DNA of 64,000 nucleotides from Siphonodentalium dalli (lineage: Eukaryota; Mollusca; Scaphopoda; Gadilida; Siphonodentaliidae), in contig CP136062.1 in the NCBI GenBank assembly GCA_032622095.1, forward strand, positions 153,320,875 through 153,384,874, read 5' to 3'. Below are positions 10,618-21,639 of the stretch, piece by piece. Numbering within the stretch: position 1 is the first letter of the stretch; the number at the start of each line of letters is the position of its first letter. A program made the position numbers and the translations under genes. The notes beneath the pieces were generated by a model, which saw nothing but the letters and a program-made list of their open reading frames with translations, did no database searches and was not told the DNA's origin.

Positions 10618-10975
10618 GGAAGATCCTGGGTGTCTTTTTGCACATTTGAGATATCCTGGGTGTCTTTTTGCACATTTGAGAGATCCTGGGTGTCTTTTTG
10701 CACATTTGAGAGGGTGTCTTTTTGCACATTTGAGAGATCCTGGGTGTCTTTTTTCACGTTTGAGAGGGTGTCTTTTTGCACATTTGAGAGATCCTGTGTG
10801 TCTTTTTGCACGTTTGAGAGGGTGTCTTTTTGCACATTTGAGAGATCTTGGGTGTCTTTTTGCACGTTTGAGAGGGTGTCTTTTTGCACATTTGAGAGAT
10901 CCTGGGTGTCTTTTTGCACGTTTGAGAGGGTGTCTTTTTGCACATTTGAGAGATCCTGGGTGTCTTTTTGAACTA
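10618..10975. repeat. Minisatellite of alternating 24- and 30-bp units
   Basis: Units GGGTGTCTTTTTGCACATTT-GAGAGATCCT (30) and GGGTGTCTTTTTGCACRTTT-GAGA (24) form a 54-bp higher-order period after three initial 30-bp units. Both lengths are multiples of three and lack stops, so four of the six frames are open for 113-130 residues. That rules out reading them as evidence of a gene. The CACRTTTGAGAG words alternate A and G in register with the 54-bp period. Confidence 0.93.
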
Positions 10976-10989
10976 TAATCATGCGACAA

Positions 10990-11600
10990 TGACCAATTCA
11001 GCTATACTGACTGCTATACTGAGATGCATCACCTTCTATATAAACAGATAAGGAATTAAATTTACGCATATCAACAATCTATACGACATGACAATAAACC
11101 GGTCAATTTACCCATATCCCCGTGTTTCAATTTTTCCAACCATTCCGAGTATATAATTAAGTATTTAGTTATATTAATTATTAGTTATCTTTTAAGACAT
11201 CTGAGGTCAACGTGACTTATCTAATAACGTTCACCGGGTCAAATTACTCGTATATACAAATGTTCAGATATGATGGTCCAGCCGTTTGGTCGCTTATAGC
11301 CGGACAAACAAACAAACAAAACTGAGTTTTATTAGTACATATATTTACGACGTCTTGACATGGACCTCTCTAATCATTATCGATTAATAATAAACAAGTA
11401 ATCGAGTTCTGATTGTATTACCGCGATGTCGCGTGACCAGGTCGCTGTCTTTCTTTGGATACGTATCCAAGAACCTCGTGCGGACTAATGAGAGAGCAAC
11501 AATTTCGCTATAAAAACTAATTTGATTATTTTTTACGGCCGGTGATGATGATTATGACCTAGAGTAACTAACTCAATTTTGTGTATCCCCCGAACAATAA
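10990..11600. other. No gene; one decayed exon-like copy
   Basis: AT-rich intron sequence. At about 11537-11575, ccggtgatgatgattatgac and ctagagtaactaactcaat match the units at 15853-16126, so a stray copy of the exon B acceptor repeat lies 4.6 kb upstream. Nothing else was recognised. Confidence 0.5.
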
Positions 11601-12490
11601 GTTTGACGGGGGGATATATCAATGGGCTCCGCCCGCCCGTCCATGAGTATGGGCGTTGATCCGCTCGTCCGTCCGCGAGTTCATCCGTCCGTAAGAACTT
11701 CCAAGCTCTATTTCTTGGGCATAATCAGTCGAATTATAATTATCTTCAGTATGTTGATGAACCAACATGGAGGAAAGAGTATTTACAAACATCGTGTTTC
11801 GTCCATTGCATTTTTTCCAGAGTTACAGCCCTTATTGGGTGTGAAAATAGATTTTACTCTTTGCATGACTAAATCCTTCGGCACACGCTACAGACAACAT
11901 AACTCATCCGATCGTGACCAAACTTCATATGAATCTTTGGGGCGACCTCTAGATGCGAGCTGCCAAATGTTCCCCAAAATATATATATTTGTTTAATTTT
12001 AAAACATGGCCGCCAACACCCATCTTGTTTGTCTGGAAATTTGTGTTCTGTCTGTCCGTATATAGCTCAACCAAAGGATATAGGATCTACATGAAATTTT
12101 ATATGGATGTTCACCATCATGAGTGCGTTCAAAAGAGAGGCAAATGACGTTGTTCGCAATTTCCATTTTAGAGTTATCATTCTTTGCTGATCTGGAATCA
12201 TTGTTTTTTTGTCCGATCGCACAGATATATCTGCCAGGGGTTATCGGATCTGATAATTTTGGTATGGAGGTTCACCATCATGAATGCTTTTAAAAGAGGG
12301 GCAACTGACTTTATTCACAACTACCTTTTTAGAGTTTTCATTCTTTGTATGAAATCATTGCTTTTTGTCCGTTCGCGCAAACATTTCAGTCATCGGTTAG
12401 CGGATCTGAATAAAATTTGGTATGGAGGTTTGCCATAACGACTGTGCTTTCAAAAGAGTGCCAAAATGACATTGTTTGAATCTCATATTG
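11600..12490 (+). repeat. Diverged tandem repeats, about 150-200 bp
   Basis: Opens with a CCGTCC-rich stretch (ccgcccgcccgtcc, cgtccgtccgcgag). A fragment of the 8870-10340 family follows at 11815-12020. Then come three diverged units carrying ATATGGATGTTCACCATCATGA or its variants, near 12105, 12265 and 12420, each followed by GCNTTYAAAAGAG. The frames at 11622-11996 and 12184-12438 cover the repeats and are not considered genes. Confidence 0.6.
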
Positions 12491-13005
12491 TCTGAGTTAT
12501 CGACCAGGTATTTAAAAAATTGCGCTTTTGGTCTGTCCGGCTTGATAAATCAAACAAATATGAACAGAATTCAATAATTTTAGGTCTTCATGCAGATTTT
12601 AATCAGTAACCACAAGCCAGATTAAGACATCTTTCGAATTAAGCCACATTAGAAAATAAATAAACCTCAGCGGAAAGCCACCCTGGCTAGGGATACGATG
12701 TGCGGTGCAAGTTTGCACTTTATTTTTGTTTTAATTTTTTTTTTTTTGGAGACATTTTCTCATAGAAAACACTCTGATGCCAGAATATGAACGACAGCAT
12801 GCATATATAATGCCTATTTACCAACGATACCGGCATGAGAATACTACTACTAACACATTACCTTAAAACGTCTGTATGATTGATTCTTGCATATGCGAGA
12901 GATAACTGCAGGTTATTTACAGACAAATTTTGATAGCATCGCTACTAGTGCAACTACATGGTTGTTACTTCACATGTAGTTAGGTGTGGTACATATGCAT
13001 TATCT
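12491..13005. other. No gene recognised
   Basis: Intron sequence with a poly-T tract near 12735-12750 and no other recognisable structure. Confidence 0.5.
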
Positions 13006-13009
13006 ATAT

Positions 13010-14680
13010 ATATATTTGCGAATGTCTGTCTGTCTATCTGTGTTATATAGAAATTCACAGGGGACCACCTAGATGGCACAAAAGGGGTCTAATTGGGGTA
13101 ACTTTTTACGAGAAAGATAATGGCGAGGGTTAGAATTTTCTAAAGTGACGCCGTTGTTGGCAGGGGCAGAAAAGGTGGAGGGGCACACAAACAATTTTCA
13201 CCGATTGCCACCAAACTTATATATAATCATCCCCATAATATGAGGAATTTAATGGTGTGGTTTAAATTTGTCAAAAGTCGCGCCGTTCGCGTCAGGGATG
13301 CCCGGAAGGGGCGAGTGGCACCAAAATTGATCAAAATAATTTTAGCGCCGAATTCCACCAAATTGATGCACATTCTTCAGATATCTTCTCCATGATACAA
13401 GGAATCTTATTGTGTGGTTTAAAGACGCCAAATTGGTGTCGTTGGGATGAGAGATTTGGGGGGCGGTGGGTGGGTACTAAATCTGATAAGATTTGGTTTA
13501 GTCGCCGATTGCCACCAAACTTATACAAATTCATCCACATGGTATGAGGTGTCTAATGGCGTGGCTTAAAGCTGTCAAAAGTGGCGTCATTCGAGTCAGG
13601 GGTGCACTGAAAGGGAGAGGGGCACCAAAATTGATACACAATATTTTTAGCGCCAATTTCCACCAAATTGATACACATTCTTATCCATGATATGAGGAAT
13701 CTAATCGTGTGATTTTAAAGATGTCATATTGGTGCTGCTTTGGTGAGAGTTGGGGTGGGGTGGGCACAAATTGATAAAAACTTGTTTAGTCGCGAATTAA
13801 CACCAAACTTACAAATAATAATCTCCATGATATCAGGAGTCTAATAGTGTGGTTTAATGATGTCAAAAGTGGGGCCATTCGAGTCAGGGGTGCCTAGAGT
13901 GTGAGAGGGACACAACCATTGATAAACAGTATGTTTAGCGCCGATTTCCACCTGATTGATACATATTCTTCTCCGTGATACGAATAATCTATTCAATTAC
14001 CATCAAACTCATACACGTTCTTCTCAAATGATACAATGAATAAAATATTTGCGAATATATGTCTGTTCTATATATAACTTTAAGGGGACAATCGATATGG
14101 CACAAAGGCAGTCTAACATGGGTAACTTTTTACGAGTAAGATAATGGTGCGGGTTAAAATTTTCTAAAGTGATTTTGTTAGTGTCAGGGGAGGTGCTACT
14201 TATAGCGCAGATTTCGACCAAAATCGAGGAATATAAACGTGTGATTTAAAGACGCGAAATTGGTGCCCTTTGGGTGAGATATTCGGGGGGGGGTAATAAA
14301 TATGATAATAATTTGTTTAGTTGCCGATTACCACCAAACTTATATATAATAATCTCCATTATATAATACATGCATGAGTCTGATAGATGTGATTTAAATA
14401 TGACAAAAGTGGCCCGGTTCAAGTCATGCATGAGGGGAGTTGCACCAAAGTTGATACAAATATATTTAGCACTAATTCCACCAAATTCATGCACGTTCTT
14501 CTCTAATGATATGATGAATCAAATCACATTTGGGGTCGTTTGGGTCATGGATGGCGAGAGGAGATTCACTAAGATTGTTCAATTCGCCGATTTTCAACAA
14601 AGTTATATATAGTCATCTCCCATGCCATCTCCATGTCGTTCTAAGGAGTTTATGGCATTCCAATTTCACAATCTCGACAA
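13010..14680. repeat. Degenerate array of about 290-300 bp units with a 1-kb duplication
   Basis: The marker GCCGATTRCCACCAAACTTA recurs near 13200, 13503, 13792, 14322 and (diverged) 14585, alternating with a half-unit marked CCACCAAATTGATRCACATTC and GTCAAAAGTGGCG. A block around 13010-13160 (tatttgcgaatgtctgtc, gggtaactttttacgag, gataatggcg) recurs at 14045-14180. Larger duplication has therefore been laid over the small tandem array. Frames here are short. Confidence 0.75.
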
Positions 14681-14699
14681 ATGGTGACCGAATTAAGAC

Positions 14700-15335
14700 A
14701 CTTGAACAATTATATCTTCTCAACTATCATATTTATATGTGGATGGAAATCAGGGCATTCCTATAATGATCTAGCAACACAGATACATAGAAGAAAGCAT
14801 TAAAAGTATATTTATATCAATCTATTTACGACATATATTCATTCAAACTGAGGGACCTTGAATCGTCAGAGGATTGCATATTAGGATGGCTCATGTATAT
14901 ATTCTAACACGATTGAGTCTGTCCCATTCAATATAGTTTCCACAAAATAAGTTACAATTGCCAAGAGATATGGAAATGTAGAGCAGGCCTGTTCAAAAAA
15001 AAGTGGTTACAGTGTGCAGTCAAATATTGTTACTTCTGAGATAATAAAGGAAAACGCAGTCCGTAGCACATGATTTTTCAGGATCCTCCAATAGTGACAT
15101 CTGACAAGGGTATATCTGTCCGATACAGAGGAGTTCTTCCATTTTTTTAGAGCAGACTCGTCGCCTAACATAAACAACTAAAACTCTCGCTGTGTCGGGC
15201 AAATGTAGCTGCTATACATGCATAACATCATTTCTTTTAAACTTAAAATGATTAGCCAGTATATAGCACCAGAACAGAGGAGCACATGGACATATCTTTA
15301 AAACATCTGTATCTTCATGAAGATATGATAAACTA

Positions 15336-15370
<35 letters not shown>

Positions 15371-15850
15371 TGATTGATACATCTCTATGTAAAACACAAT
15401 TGTCGTCTTTTATTTTTTCGAACTAATATGTGTATGATATTCATGTTTCATGCTATAACGTCTGAAGTATACGCAGTTGTAAATAAATAAATACTTCTTT
15501 ATTGGTGGGACGGATTAAACGCGATAAGCAAAATGATAATCGCTCCGACCTGACAAGGTGAGCCACTACTTATATTCCATGTGTAAGAATAATGTTTTGT
15601 GATGTCCTTTGGATATACAATTTATGAGAATACGTGTAACACTTTGAGAGCAAGAGTATTCTCTATTCCCACCAAATATCCACAGAGGGTTTCACAAATT
15701 CACATCACTTTAACCTGTGCAACGCCGGGTAACCCTGCTAGTATATTATATTTTAGCATTCGGTTTCTGGCACGTACATTGAGCTTGCTATACCGAAATG
15801 CATGCAAAGGTGTATCTGGCAATCTTTCGAGTGTATGAACGTACCCTTAC
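14700..15850. other. No gene; one microsatellite
   Basis: Intron sequence. A (GATT)n microsatellite lies at 15336-15380. Short open frames (15020-15202 minus, 15599-15838 plus) show no conserved motif. Confidence 0.5.
15336..15380. repeat. (GATT)n microsatellite
   Basis: About ten GATT/GTTT units in a row, with one interruption (GTTTGATT). Confidence 0.95.
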
Positions 15851-15852
15851 AG

Positions 15853-16126
15853 CTGGTGACTATAATAATGACATAGTAACTGGTTTAATTATATTTACAT
15901 CTGGTGATTATGATTATAACCTAGTAACTAACTTGATAATTTCTTCATAGCTGTTGATTATGATTATGACCTGGTAACTAACTTGATTATTTCTTTATAG
16001 CTGTTGATTTTAGCTGGCGACGATTATTATGACCTAGGAACTAACTTGATTATTTCTTTATAGCTGTTGATTTTAGCTGGCGACGATGATTATGACCTAG
16101 TAACTAACTTGATTATTTCTTTACAG
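15853..16126 (+). repeat. Tandem copies of the exon B acceptor region
   Basis: Five units sit end to end before the transmembrane exon: 15853-15900, 15901-15950, 15951-16000, 16001-16063 and 16064-16126 (48, 50, 50, 63 and 63 bases). Each holds an exon-like start (CTGGYGAYKATGATTATGA) followed by CCTAGTAACTAACTTGAT and a pyrimidine tract ending in TAG or CAG (CAT in one case). The coding start of the real exon (CTGGCGAAGATGATTATGA) is thus copied together with its acceptor. A further decayed single unit sits at about 11537-11575 in the same intron. Units read as GDDDYDLVTNLIIS, close to GEDDYDLIIIIS in the exon. Confidence 0.8.
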
Positions 16127-16232
16127 CTGGCGAAGATGATTATGATTTGATAATCATTATTTCCGTGTCTGCTGCGGTCGTCCTAATCCTTATCGCTGTC
16201 GGCATTATCCTGATGCTTCGATACCGAGTTTG
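16127..16232 (+). CDS. Receptor gene exon B: transmembrane helix
   Basis: Internal exon between an acceptor (tttctttacag) and a donor (gtttg/gtaaga). Spliced to the exon ending at 6764 it reads A-GEDDYD, then a hydrophobic run of about 24 residues (LIIIISVSAAVVLILIAVG, then IILML), then RYRV-W. An acidic stretch outside, one helix and basic residues inside are typical of a type I membrane protein. Phases (1 in, 2 out) fit both neighbours. The intron just upstream (15853-16126) holds tandem copies of this exon's acceptor and first codons, so alternative acceptor use is possible and would introduce stops before the helix. Confidence 0.85.
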
Positions 16233-17475
16233 GTAAGACTATATTTATTGTAATTACATGTGACCCCACCCCCTAAACGACACTAGAGTAGATGCCAAAG
16301 CTCAGACAGTCCAGATATACAAAATACAGGGACGTACTGGATTCGAATTGGGTCCCCACCCCGAATTTGCAGTTTCAACGTCCGATTTGGGCATCAACCA
16401 TATGTGTAGATCATATCACGAATCTCTAGATCACGCCCGTTGAGATCATATTACACCAGTACATAACCTGTGAATTTTGTGATGACCCGTTCTGGCAGGG
16501 AACTTTATAACATTAAACACACAAGACAGGAAATAAATTTCTTTGTTAATACTTGTTCCACAATAATATACTTCACAGTAGGGGGTGGTCCCAGCTCCAG
16601 ATGCCTTTTTTGTGACTTTTGTGAGCCGATATCGCAATAAACATTGAATTAAATACCCTTGAGAAGTTCCATAATTGTAAGCGACGGAAAGAAAAAATCT
16701 CTCACAAAGTCACTTAAATCGTGCAATTTCAGGTTGGAACCTTCATCTACAGTGAAGTACATTATTAAGACACAGATAATAAGTAAGAAATATATTTCCC
16801 GCGTTATTTTTTCGACTTTAAAATGTTCCCTGTCAAAATTTCAAAAGAAATCAGGATTTATGTACTGCATGGTGAGATAAGATCTCCACGGGCGTAGCTA
16901 AAGTAGAGATTCATGGCATGATCTACCAAATTTCTAAATGTGGTATAACTCCCATTTGCACTCACGGTGGCTCACCCCTCTTGACTTGATTTTTGTTTCA
17001 ATTCTATAAAAAATACAAGTTCAGATTAAAATCTGCTAAATTAGAAAATATTCATATAATTTTACAAAATTATCATTAAATTTCTATTACTACATATTTC
17101 GCGTTGTCGTTGGTTTGGATAATGAAAGCCAACAAATAGAGACAGATATGACATTTCAGAAAACTAAATATCTCGACTTCCACTTTGAATTTTCCACCAA
17201 AACAAGAAGATGACGTTGCGTGAAATATAAATGTCCTAATATGGCGGCTAGAGATAAATGTAATTAGAATTCATGACTTTTAATTCGTCGCACTGGTAGC
17301 CTTTGTTCAAAGTCAAATGACGTGTTGTTATTTCGCACCAATTGGTCAGAACACGACTTGGCAAAGCTATGAAGTTATTGACAACACTGATAAATCTGGA
17401 AATATATTACGCTCCATTGGCGGTGGAAGCGCATAAAAAACAAGTCTGGTCAAGCCATGAAATAGTGTCTGTCAT
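16233..17475. other. No gene recognised
   Basis: Start of the intron after exon B. It is AT-rich, with no clear element. Frames at 16446-16637 and 16659-16880 are short and motif-free. Confidence 0.5.
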
Positions 17476-17478
17476 TTG

Positions 17479-17569
17479 CAGAATGAGGTCCCCAAGAAGG
17501 TGAATGTAGTGACGATACCCCACACAGCTGGCTAGCGTCACTAAATTTACCCTCTGGGAACCTCATTCT
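17479..17569. repeat. Short palindromic element, GCAGAATGAGG family, copy 1
   Basis: CAGAATGAGGTCCCCAAGAA ... CTGGGAACCTCATTCT forms imperfect inverted arms with GTGAATGTAGTGACG opposite CGTCACTAAATTTAC inside. Further copies lie at about 17780-17855 (left arm and centre) and 28638-28698 (right arm). Family size is about 90 bp, non-coding. Confidence 0.75.
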
Positions 17570-17777
17570 ACTAAGGCATCATCTTCTGGGAAGTATCTAT
17601 ATATATATATATAGTCTCAAATTAACAGTGTTTATTTTCCCTTCTGTTAAGTTTATTATTTCCCCTAATTTGCCGAAGATAAAATGCATAATCAAGGTGA
17701 CTAATGTGTGAACATCACCAACTTCAACTGGGGAACTTCAATCTGATCCAAGGTCTCCCATAGCATTTGATGCCTAT

Positions 17778-17858
17778 AAGCAGAATGAGGTTCCAAGAGT
17801 GTGAATTGTGTGACGCTAGCCTGCCGTGCGCGATAGCTTCACTAAATTAACCGCCTTA
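17778..17858. repeat. GCAGAATGAGG family, copy 2 (partial)
   Basis: agcagaatgaggttccaaga, gtgtgacgctagcctgc and tcactaaattaaccgcc match the left arm and centre of the element at 17479-17569. The right terminus is missing. Confidence 0.65.
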
Positions 17859-18088
17859 TGTTGTTTCTCTGACTGTCGTCTGCGTATAGTGTCTTCACAC
17901 ACATGCAAACGAATAAAATAGCATTCCAATATTTATTCTAAGAACGGAATGGGAGAGGTTCTCTGAGCTGGTGTGGCAAACTTAAAATTAACGGTCAACT
18001 TTGTTTCTGACTGTTACCTAAATACAGGAACCAGCCTATATACGGCGACTTATATTTTGAGGAGATATCTTCTCCCTAAATTGTGCGA

Positions 18089-18118
18089 CTTCTCCCTAAT
18101 TTGTCCTAGGGAGAAGTG
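18089..18118. other. Short perfect stem-loop
   Basis: ACTTCTCCCTA, an 8-base loop, then TAGGGAGAAGT: an 11-bp perfect stem with TTCTCCC words repeated on either side. Function unknown. Confidence 0.6.
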
Positions 18119-18364
18119 ACTTTTCTCCCAAATACCGGTCTGCATATGTACCTACATCATATCTAAACTGTGTTTTCTGATTATCATGGTGTCCTTACTC
18201 ATTATAATCATTTTATAACTGGGGTAATTGTAGTGCGAACTACTTATTGGATCATAGAAATGGTGTTTAGTTTAAAGACATATTATGTACTTGTTCGGGT
18301 GCATGAAACTAATAAGTTAGTATTCAGGCGTTATGCCAAGTGGTTGAATATAGCATTCTATTAA

Positions 18365-18844
18365 AGGTACTCAATCCGAATAGAGGGTCCCCATCTCAAC
18401 AGATTCCAACAATAACAATCCGATCAGAGGGTCCTATATTACTATTTCTTTGGCTTTGGGGGTAAAACATATTTGATTCGAGTCGAGGAACCCATCAAAC
18501 AAAGCTCAGAGTTATTAGATATTGATTTTAGAAATTTTTTATTTACTCGAGATGAGTACTAATATTTGCCTTCAACTGCCGTAATCTGCTCGGGATGTGT
18601 ACACCAAAATCTATTCAAACAGACAAGGATGGGTCACTCTAAAATCAAGTGGTAATAATAACGCAATTTTGACTGAGTTCTGGGCCAGAAAGTATTCCCG
18701 ATAATGGAAAATAATAGATTTCTAAAATCGATATCTAACAAATCTGAGCTTTGATGGGTGACTTCCTCGACTCGAATCAAATATTTTTGACCCCCGAAGC
18801 CATTGAAATAGTAATTGAGAGGAGTTTTATCGGATTGAGTACCT
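18365..18844. mobile_element. AGGTACTC element, full copy with TTAA target duplication
   Basis: Starts AGGTACTCAATCCGA and ends TCGGATTGAGTACCT (perfect 15-bp terminal inverted repeats), with TTAA directly outside both ends (18361-18364 and 18845-18848). The inner arms are also inverted: GATTCGAGTCGAGGAACCCA opposite GACTTCCTCGACTCGAATCA. TTAA duplication with purine-starting termini resembles Kolobok-type non-autonomous elements, while piggyBac termini usually start with pyrimidines. It is 480 bp and has no transposase. Diverged copies lie at 10430, 21640, 41454 and 41940. Confidence 0.85.
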
Positions 18845-18849
18845 TTAAC

Positions 18850-20095
18850 ATTGCCTAAAATTTCAAACAAATCGACCTTACCACTCCATAGAAAACATCG
18901 TCTAAACTACACGCAATTGTAAATATTGACTTCTCGATTCGGGACGCTACTATCTGCGATAAGCTAACGAAAACGATATCGCCATTGAGAGTCACTGTAT
19001 TTAATTAATATATAAGAATGACGGTGTTTGTTGTCAATTTGGAATAATTTTGTACAAAATACTACTTTGAGCAAGATTATTCTCCATTTCTAATTTGATC
19101 ACCCTACCGGAGTGTTTCATATCACTTTAAACATATTCATTTGTCTAATTTAATAATACATAGTAAATGACACATACCTATTTTTACAGACAAGACAAGT
19201 GTTTTCTCCCACCCCCTACACACTTTAGCACAGGCAGCCAGTGTGAGATAGCTGGGTGAGATTTCCCTGTCTCACATAACACGTGACCATCTATCTCACA
19301 CCACCCACGTGACTGCTTTACCTATTTAACTAAGAGCCCGAACTAATTTAACAATCCGTCATCACGTTTTGTGTGAACTAAAACAGATCAAAACAATGGC
19401 GACCAACCAGTTACGCTTCACGTTTCAAGTAAATAAATACGGACGAATTCGTGGACGCTAATACAAATGGAGATAAGCCTCAACTGTTAATCACGAAAAA
19501 CCTTCAACATAACCTCACTTGCAGACACAGAGTTACATATATAACATGAAATATAAACGACTAATTTGTGAACATATTCCATAAAACGGAAGACCCCCCA
19601 AGCGAAACTGGCACATTTCGTAACAGGTAAACAATAGCCGCTTCACAAATGACGAACGAAATAATTCCACATTCGAACAGTTGTCATCGTCGAACGCGTC
19701 TAACTAACATTTGTCTATCATATATTCACATGTTTCCTTTTCAAATGGTATCGATATGGTCATTTCCGATGACAAACACGGTTAGTCCAGTTGTATATAC
19801 TTCATATCAATACGCGCGTTTCTCGGAATTTATGCAGGTGCAATGATGTGACGTGTCCGTGTCGTTTTCACAATCTTGACCGTGTCGATTTCACTCTAAC
19901 GTATTAACCCCCCGCGCACGGGTAACGCGCTTTGTTTTTATCGTATATACCTTTGGTATATACCGAAATCATCCCAGTTAATCACGAATATCGCATCAGA
20001 TTTCTCCCAAGATATACCGTTACGAAGCTACTGGAATGTGCCAAAGATTGGTATAAAACAAAAAATCGGAATGAGGCTCTTGGGTTGGGAGAAAA
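18850..20095. other. No gene recognised
   Basis: Intron sequence with a short imperfect inverted stretch near 19229-19310 (gtgtgagatagctgg, ctatctcacacc). An ATG in good context at 19396 opens only 21 codons. Nothing else is supportable. Confidence 0.45.
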
Positions 20096-20100
20096 ATGAT

Positions 20101-20244
20101 CCATCATGACCTGGGGTGTGGGATGGAAAAATCTCACCCTCGGGGCCAGATATTTGGTCCGGACACTCGGCAAGCCTCGTGTCCGGCCCAAATATCTGGC
20201 CCCTCGGGTGAGATTTTTCCATCCCACACCCCAGGTCATGATGG
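20101..20244. repeat. Near-perfect 144-bp palindrome
   Basis: Arms 20101-20167 and 20178-20244 are reverse complements with only a few mismatches (ccatcatgacctggggtgtg opposite cacaccccaggtcatgatgg), around a centre near cggcaagcc. Both strands therefore show almost the same open frame (WGVGWKNLT...). The outer flanks do not pair. It resembles a foldback element or a recent inverted duplication. Confidence 0.9.
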
Positions 20245-20249
20245 ATAAT

Positions 20250-21360
20250 ATTAGTCTCACTTTTGAGAACCTCCTCTCCCTTTTGTTACTACTCTGAAAA
20301 ATAAATAAAGTGAAAAATAAATAGGATTTGATGTTGGGATGTAAATTGAGCTTGACTTCTCCCAATTTGAAACATCTAGGCTGGTTCCTGCCCGGATATA
20401 ATGCTCATATAAGAGGCGCTTCGGGGTAGACAAGATGGTAGCCACGCATTAGCCCTGATTCAATAACGAACCGTCGACCCATTCAAGTACGCCGCACTAA
20501 TATGACTCCAAAATTACTTGATTTGGTTTTTCATCATTGAATAGAAGTAATTGCTGATGTGGGTGAAAACGGCAGATAATTTTATTGTAAGTAGAAATTT
20601 GATTTACTGTTTCTCTGTAGAAGGTCATTCTGGTGGCGTTATGAGATCGGCGATAATCGATATATCGCGATCCGGTCAGCATTCACGGAAGTGAAAGAGG
20701 ATTAACCAATCAATGCAGAGGATAATTCATTCACTTACTGAAATCTTAACTGGTTCTTCGTCGTGGACTGAGTAGACTGATTACCATCTTCAGTCTATTT
20801 ACTCAAAATCTATTTACTCAAAATACTTTGGCTATAATTGTGGTGCTTGATGCGCTAAATGGGCTTCAATTTCCTGTGTTGGTAGATAAGATAAAACAAG
20901 ATGGTCTTTTGAAACATATCAATGTTGGACAACCTACATGTAAAATTAAAATAACAAAAGAAATATATGATATATAAGTGATATAACACATACCAGTTAA
21001 ATTTTTTTTAACAGGATTTAATAAGATGTAGAATAATTGTTACTGTCGGTCACCTGACGAAGGGTGGGTTATAATACATGGTGCATAGCCATTCTGATAA
21101 GACTGCAAAGGAATTGTCCGGCACTAACAGGTGACCAAAAACATCGGAGATAGCATAAGAAAACAGTCTTAAGACCATTTATTTCATTATGATCCCCAAT
21201 GGATTCAGGCCTCGTGAGAAAACGAAACACACCCATATGCGTCCAACCATCGCAACCCACTGGTTTGAAATAAAAGATCCGAGTTATCGTCGAGAAGTCA
21301 CAAAAATAAAAGACAGCGAGAACTTTTGGAAACATAAAATTGTACACAAATGGTTTCCGC
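20250..21360. other. No gene recognised
   Basis: Intron sequence. Frames at 20257-20445, 20497-20682 and 21069-21365 (minus) and 21189-21404 (plus) overlap or abut LINE sequence and show no convincing domain. Confidence 0.45.
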
Positions 21361-21369
21361 CCCACCGTC

Positions 21370-21622
21370 TATTTTCATATGAAGACACAGTTCCCAGACT
21401 TTGAAAGCATGACCCAAACTGAACATCTTGTCAAAATCTTATCCAACAATATCTCAAATACATCCACTTCAATTTGTCATATAATCAGAAGATAATTCTC
21501 CCCACGCGATGATAATATCACGTATTATACTGTCCAATACACACTGTACAATTATATGTTATTATGTATGCGTACTGTCCTTATAAGGATGTCTTGCCAA
21601 TTAAACTTATCTTATCTATTGG
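21370..21622 (+). pseudogene. Non-LTR retrotransposon 3' end, second copy
   Basis: gaagacacagttcccagact through ccaacaatatctcaaatac to tatccttataaggatg-like sequence and a short CTTATCTTATC tail match 4316-4640. The plus strand reads TQFPDFESMTQTEHLVKILS then NNISNTSTSICHIIRR and a stop, probably the true C-terminus of the element. It is 5'-truncated. Confidence 0.7.
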
Positions 21623-21639
21623 CTTTTGGATTTTCTGTG

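Noticed and set aside
10618-10975. CRISPR-like alternation of two words
   Set aside because: The alternating parts are themselves repeats of each other, with no unique spacers.
15951-15973. Micro-exons inside the acceptor repeat (AG/CTG...CCTG/GTAACT)
   Set aside because: The enclosed 23 bases would break the frame and only one unit has a plausible donor, so alternative acceptors are the simpler reading.
19396-19461. Possible first exon (ATGGCGACCAACCAG, good Kozak context)
   Set aside because: Only 21 codons before a stop, and the potential donor (CAA/GTAAAT) is weak; no partner exon was found.
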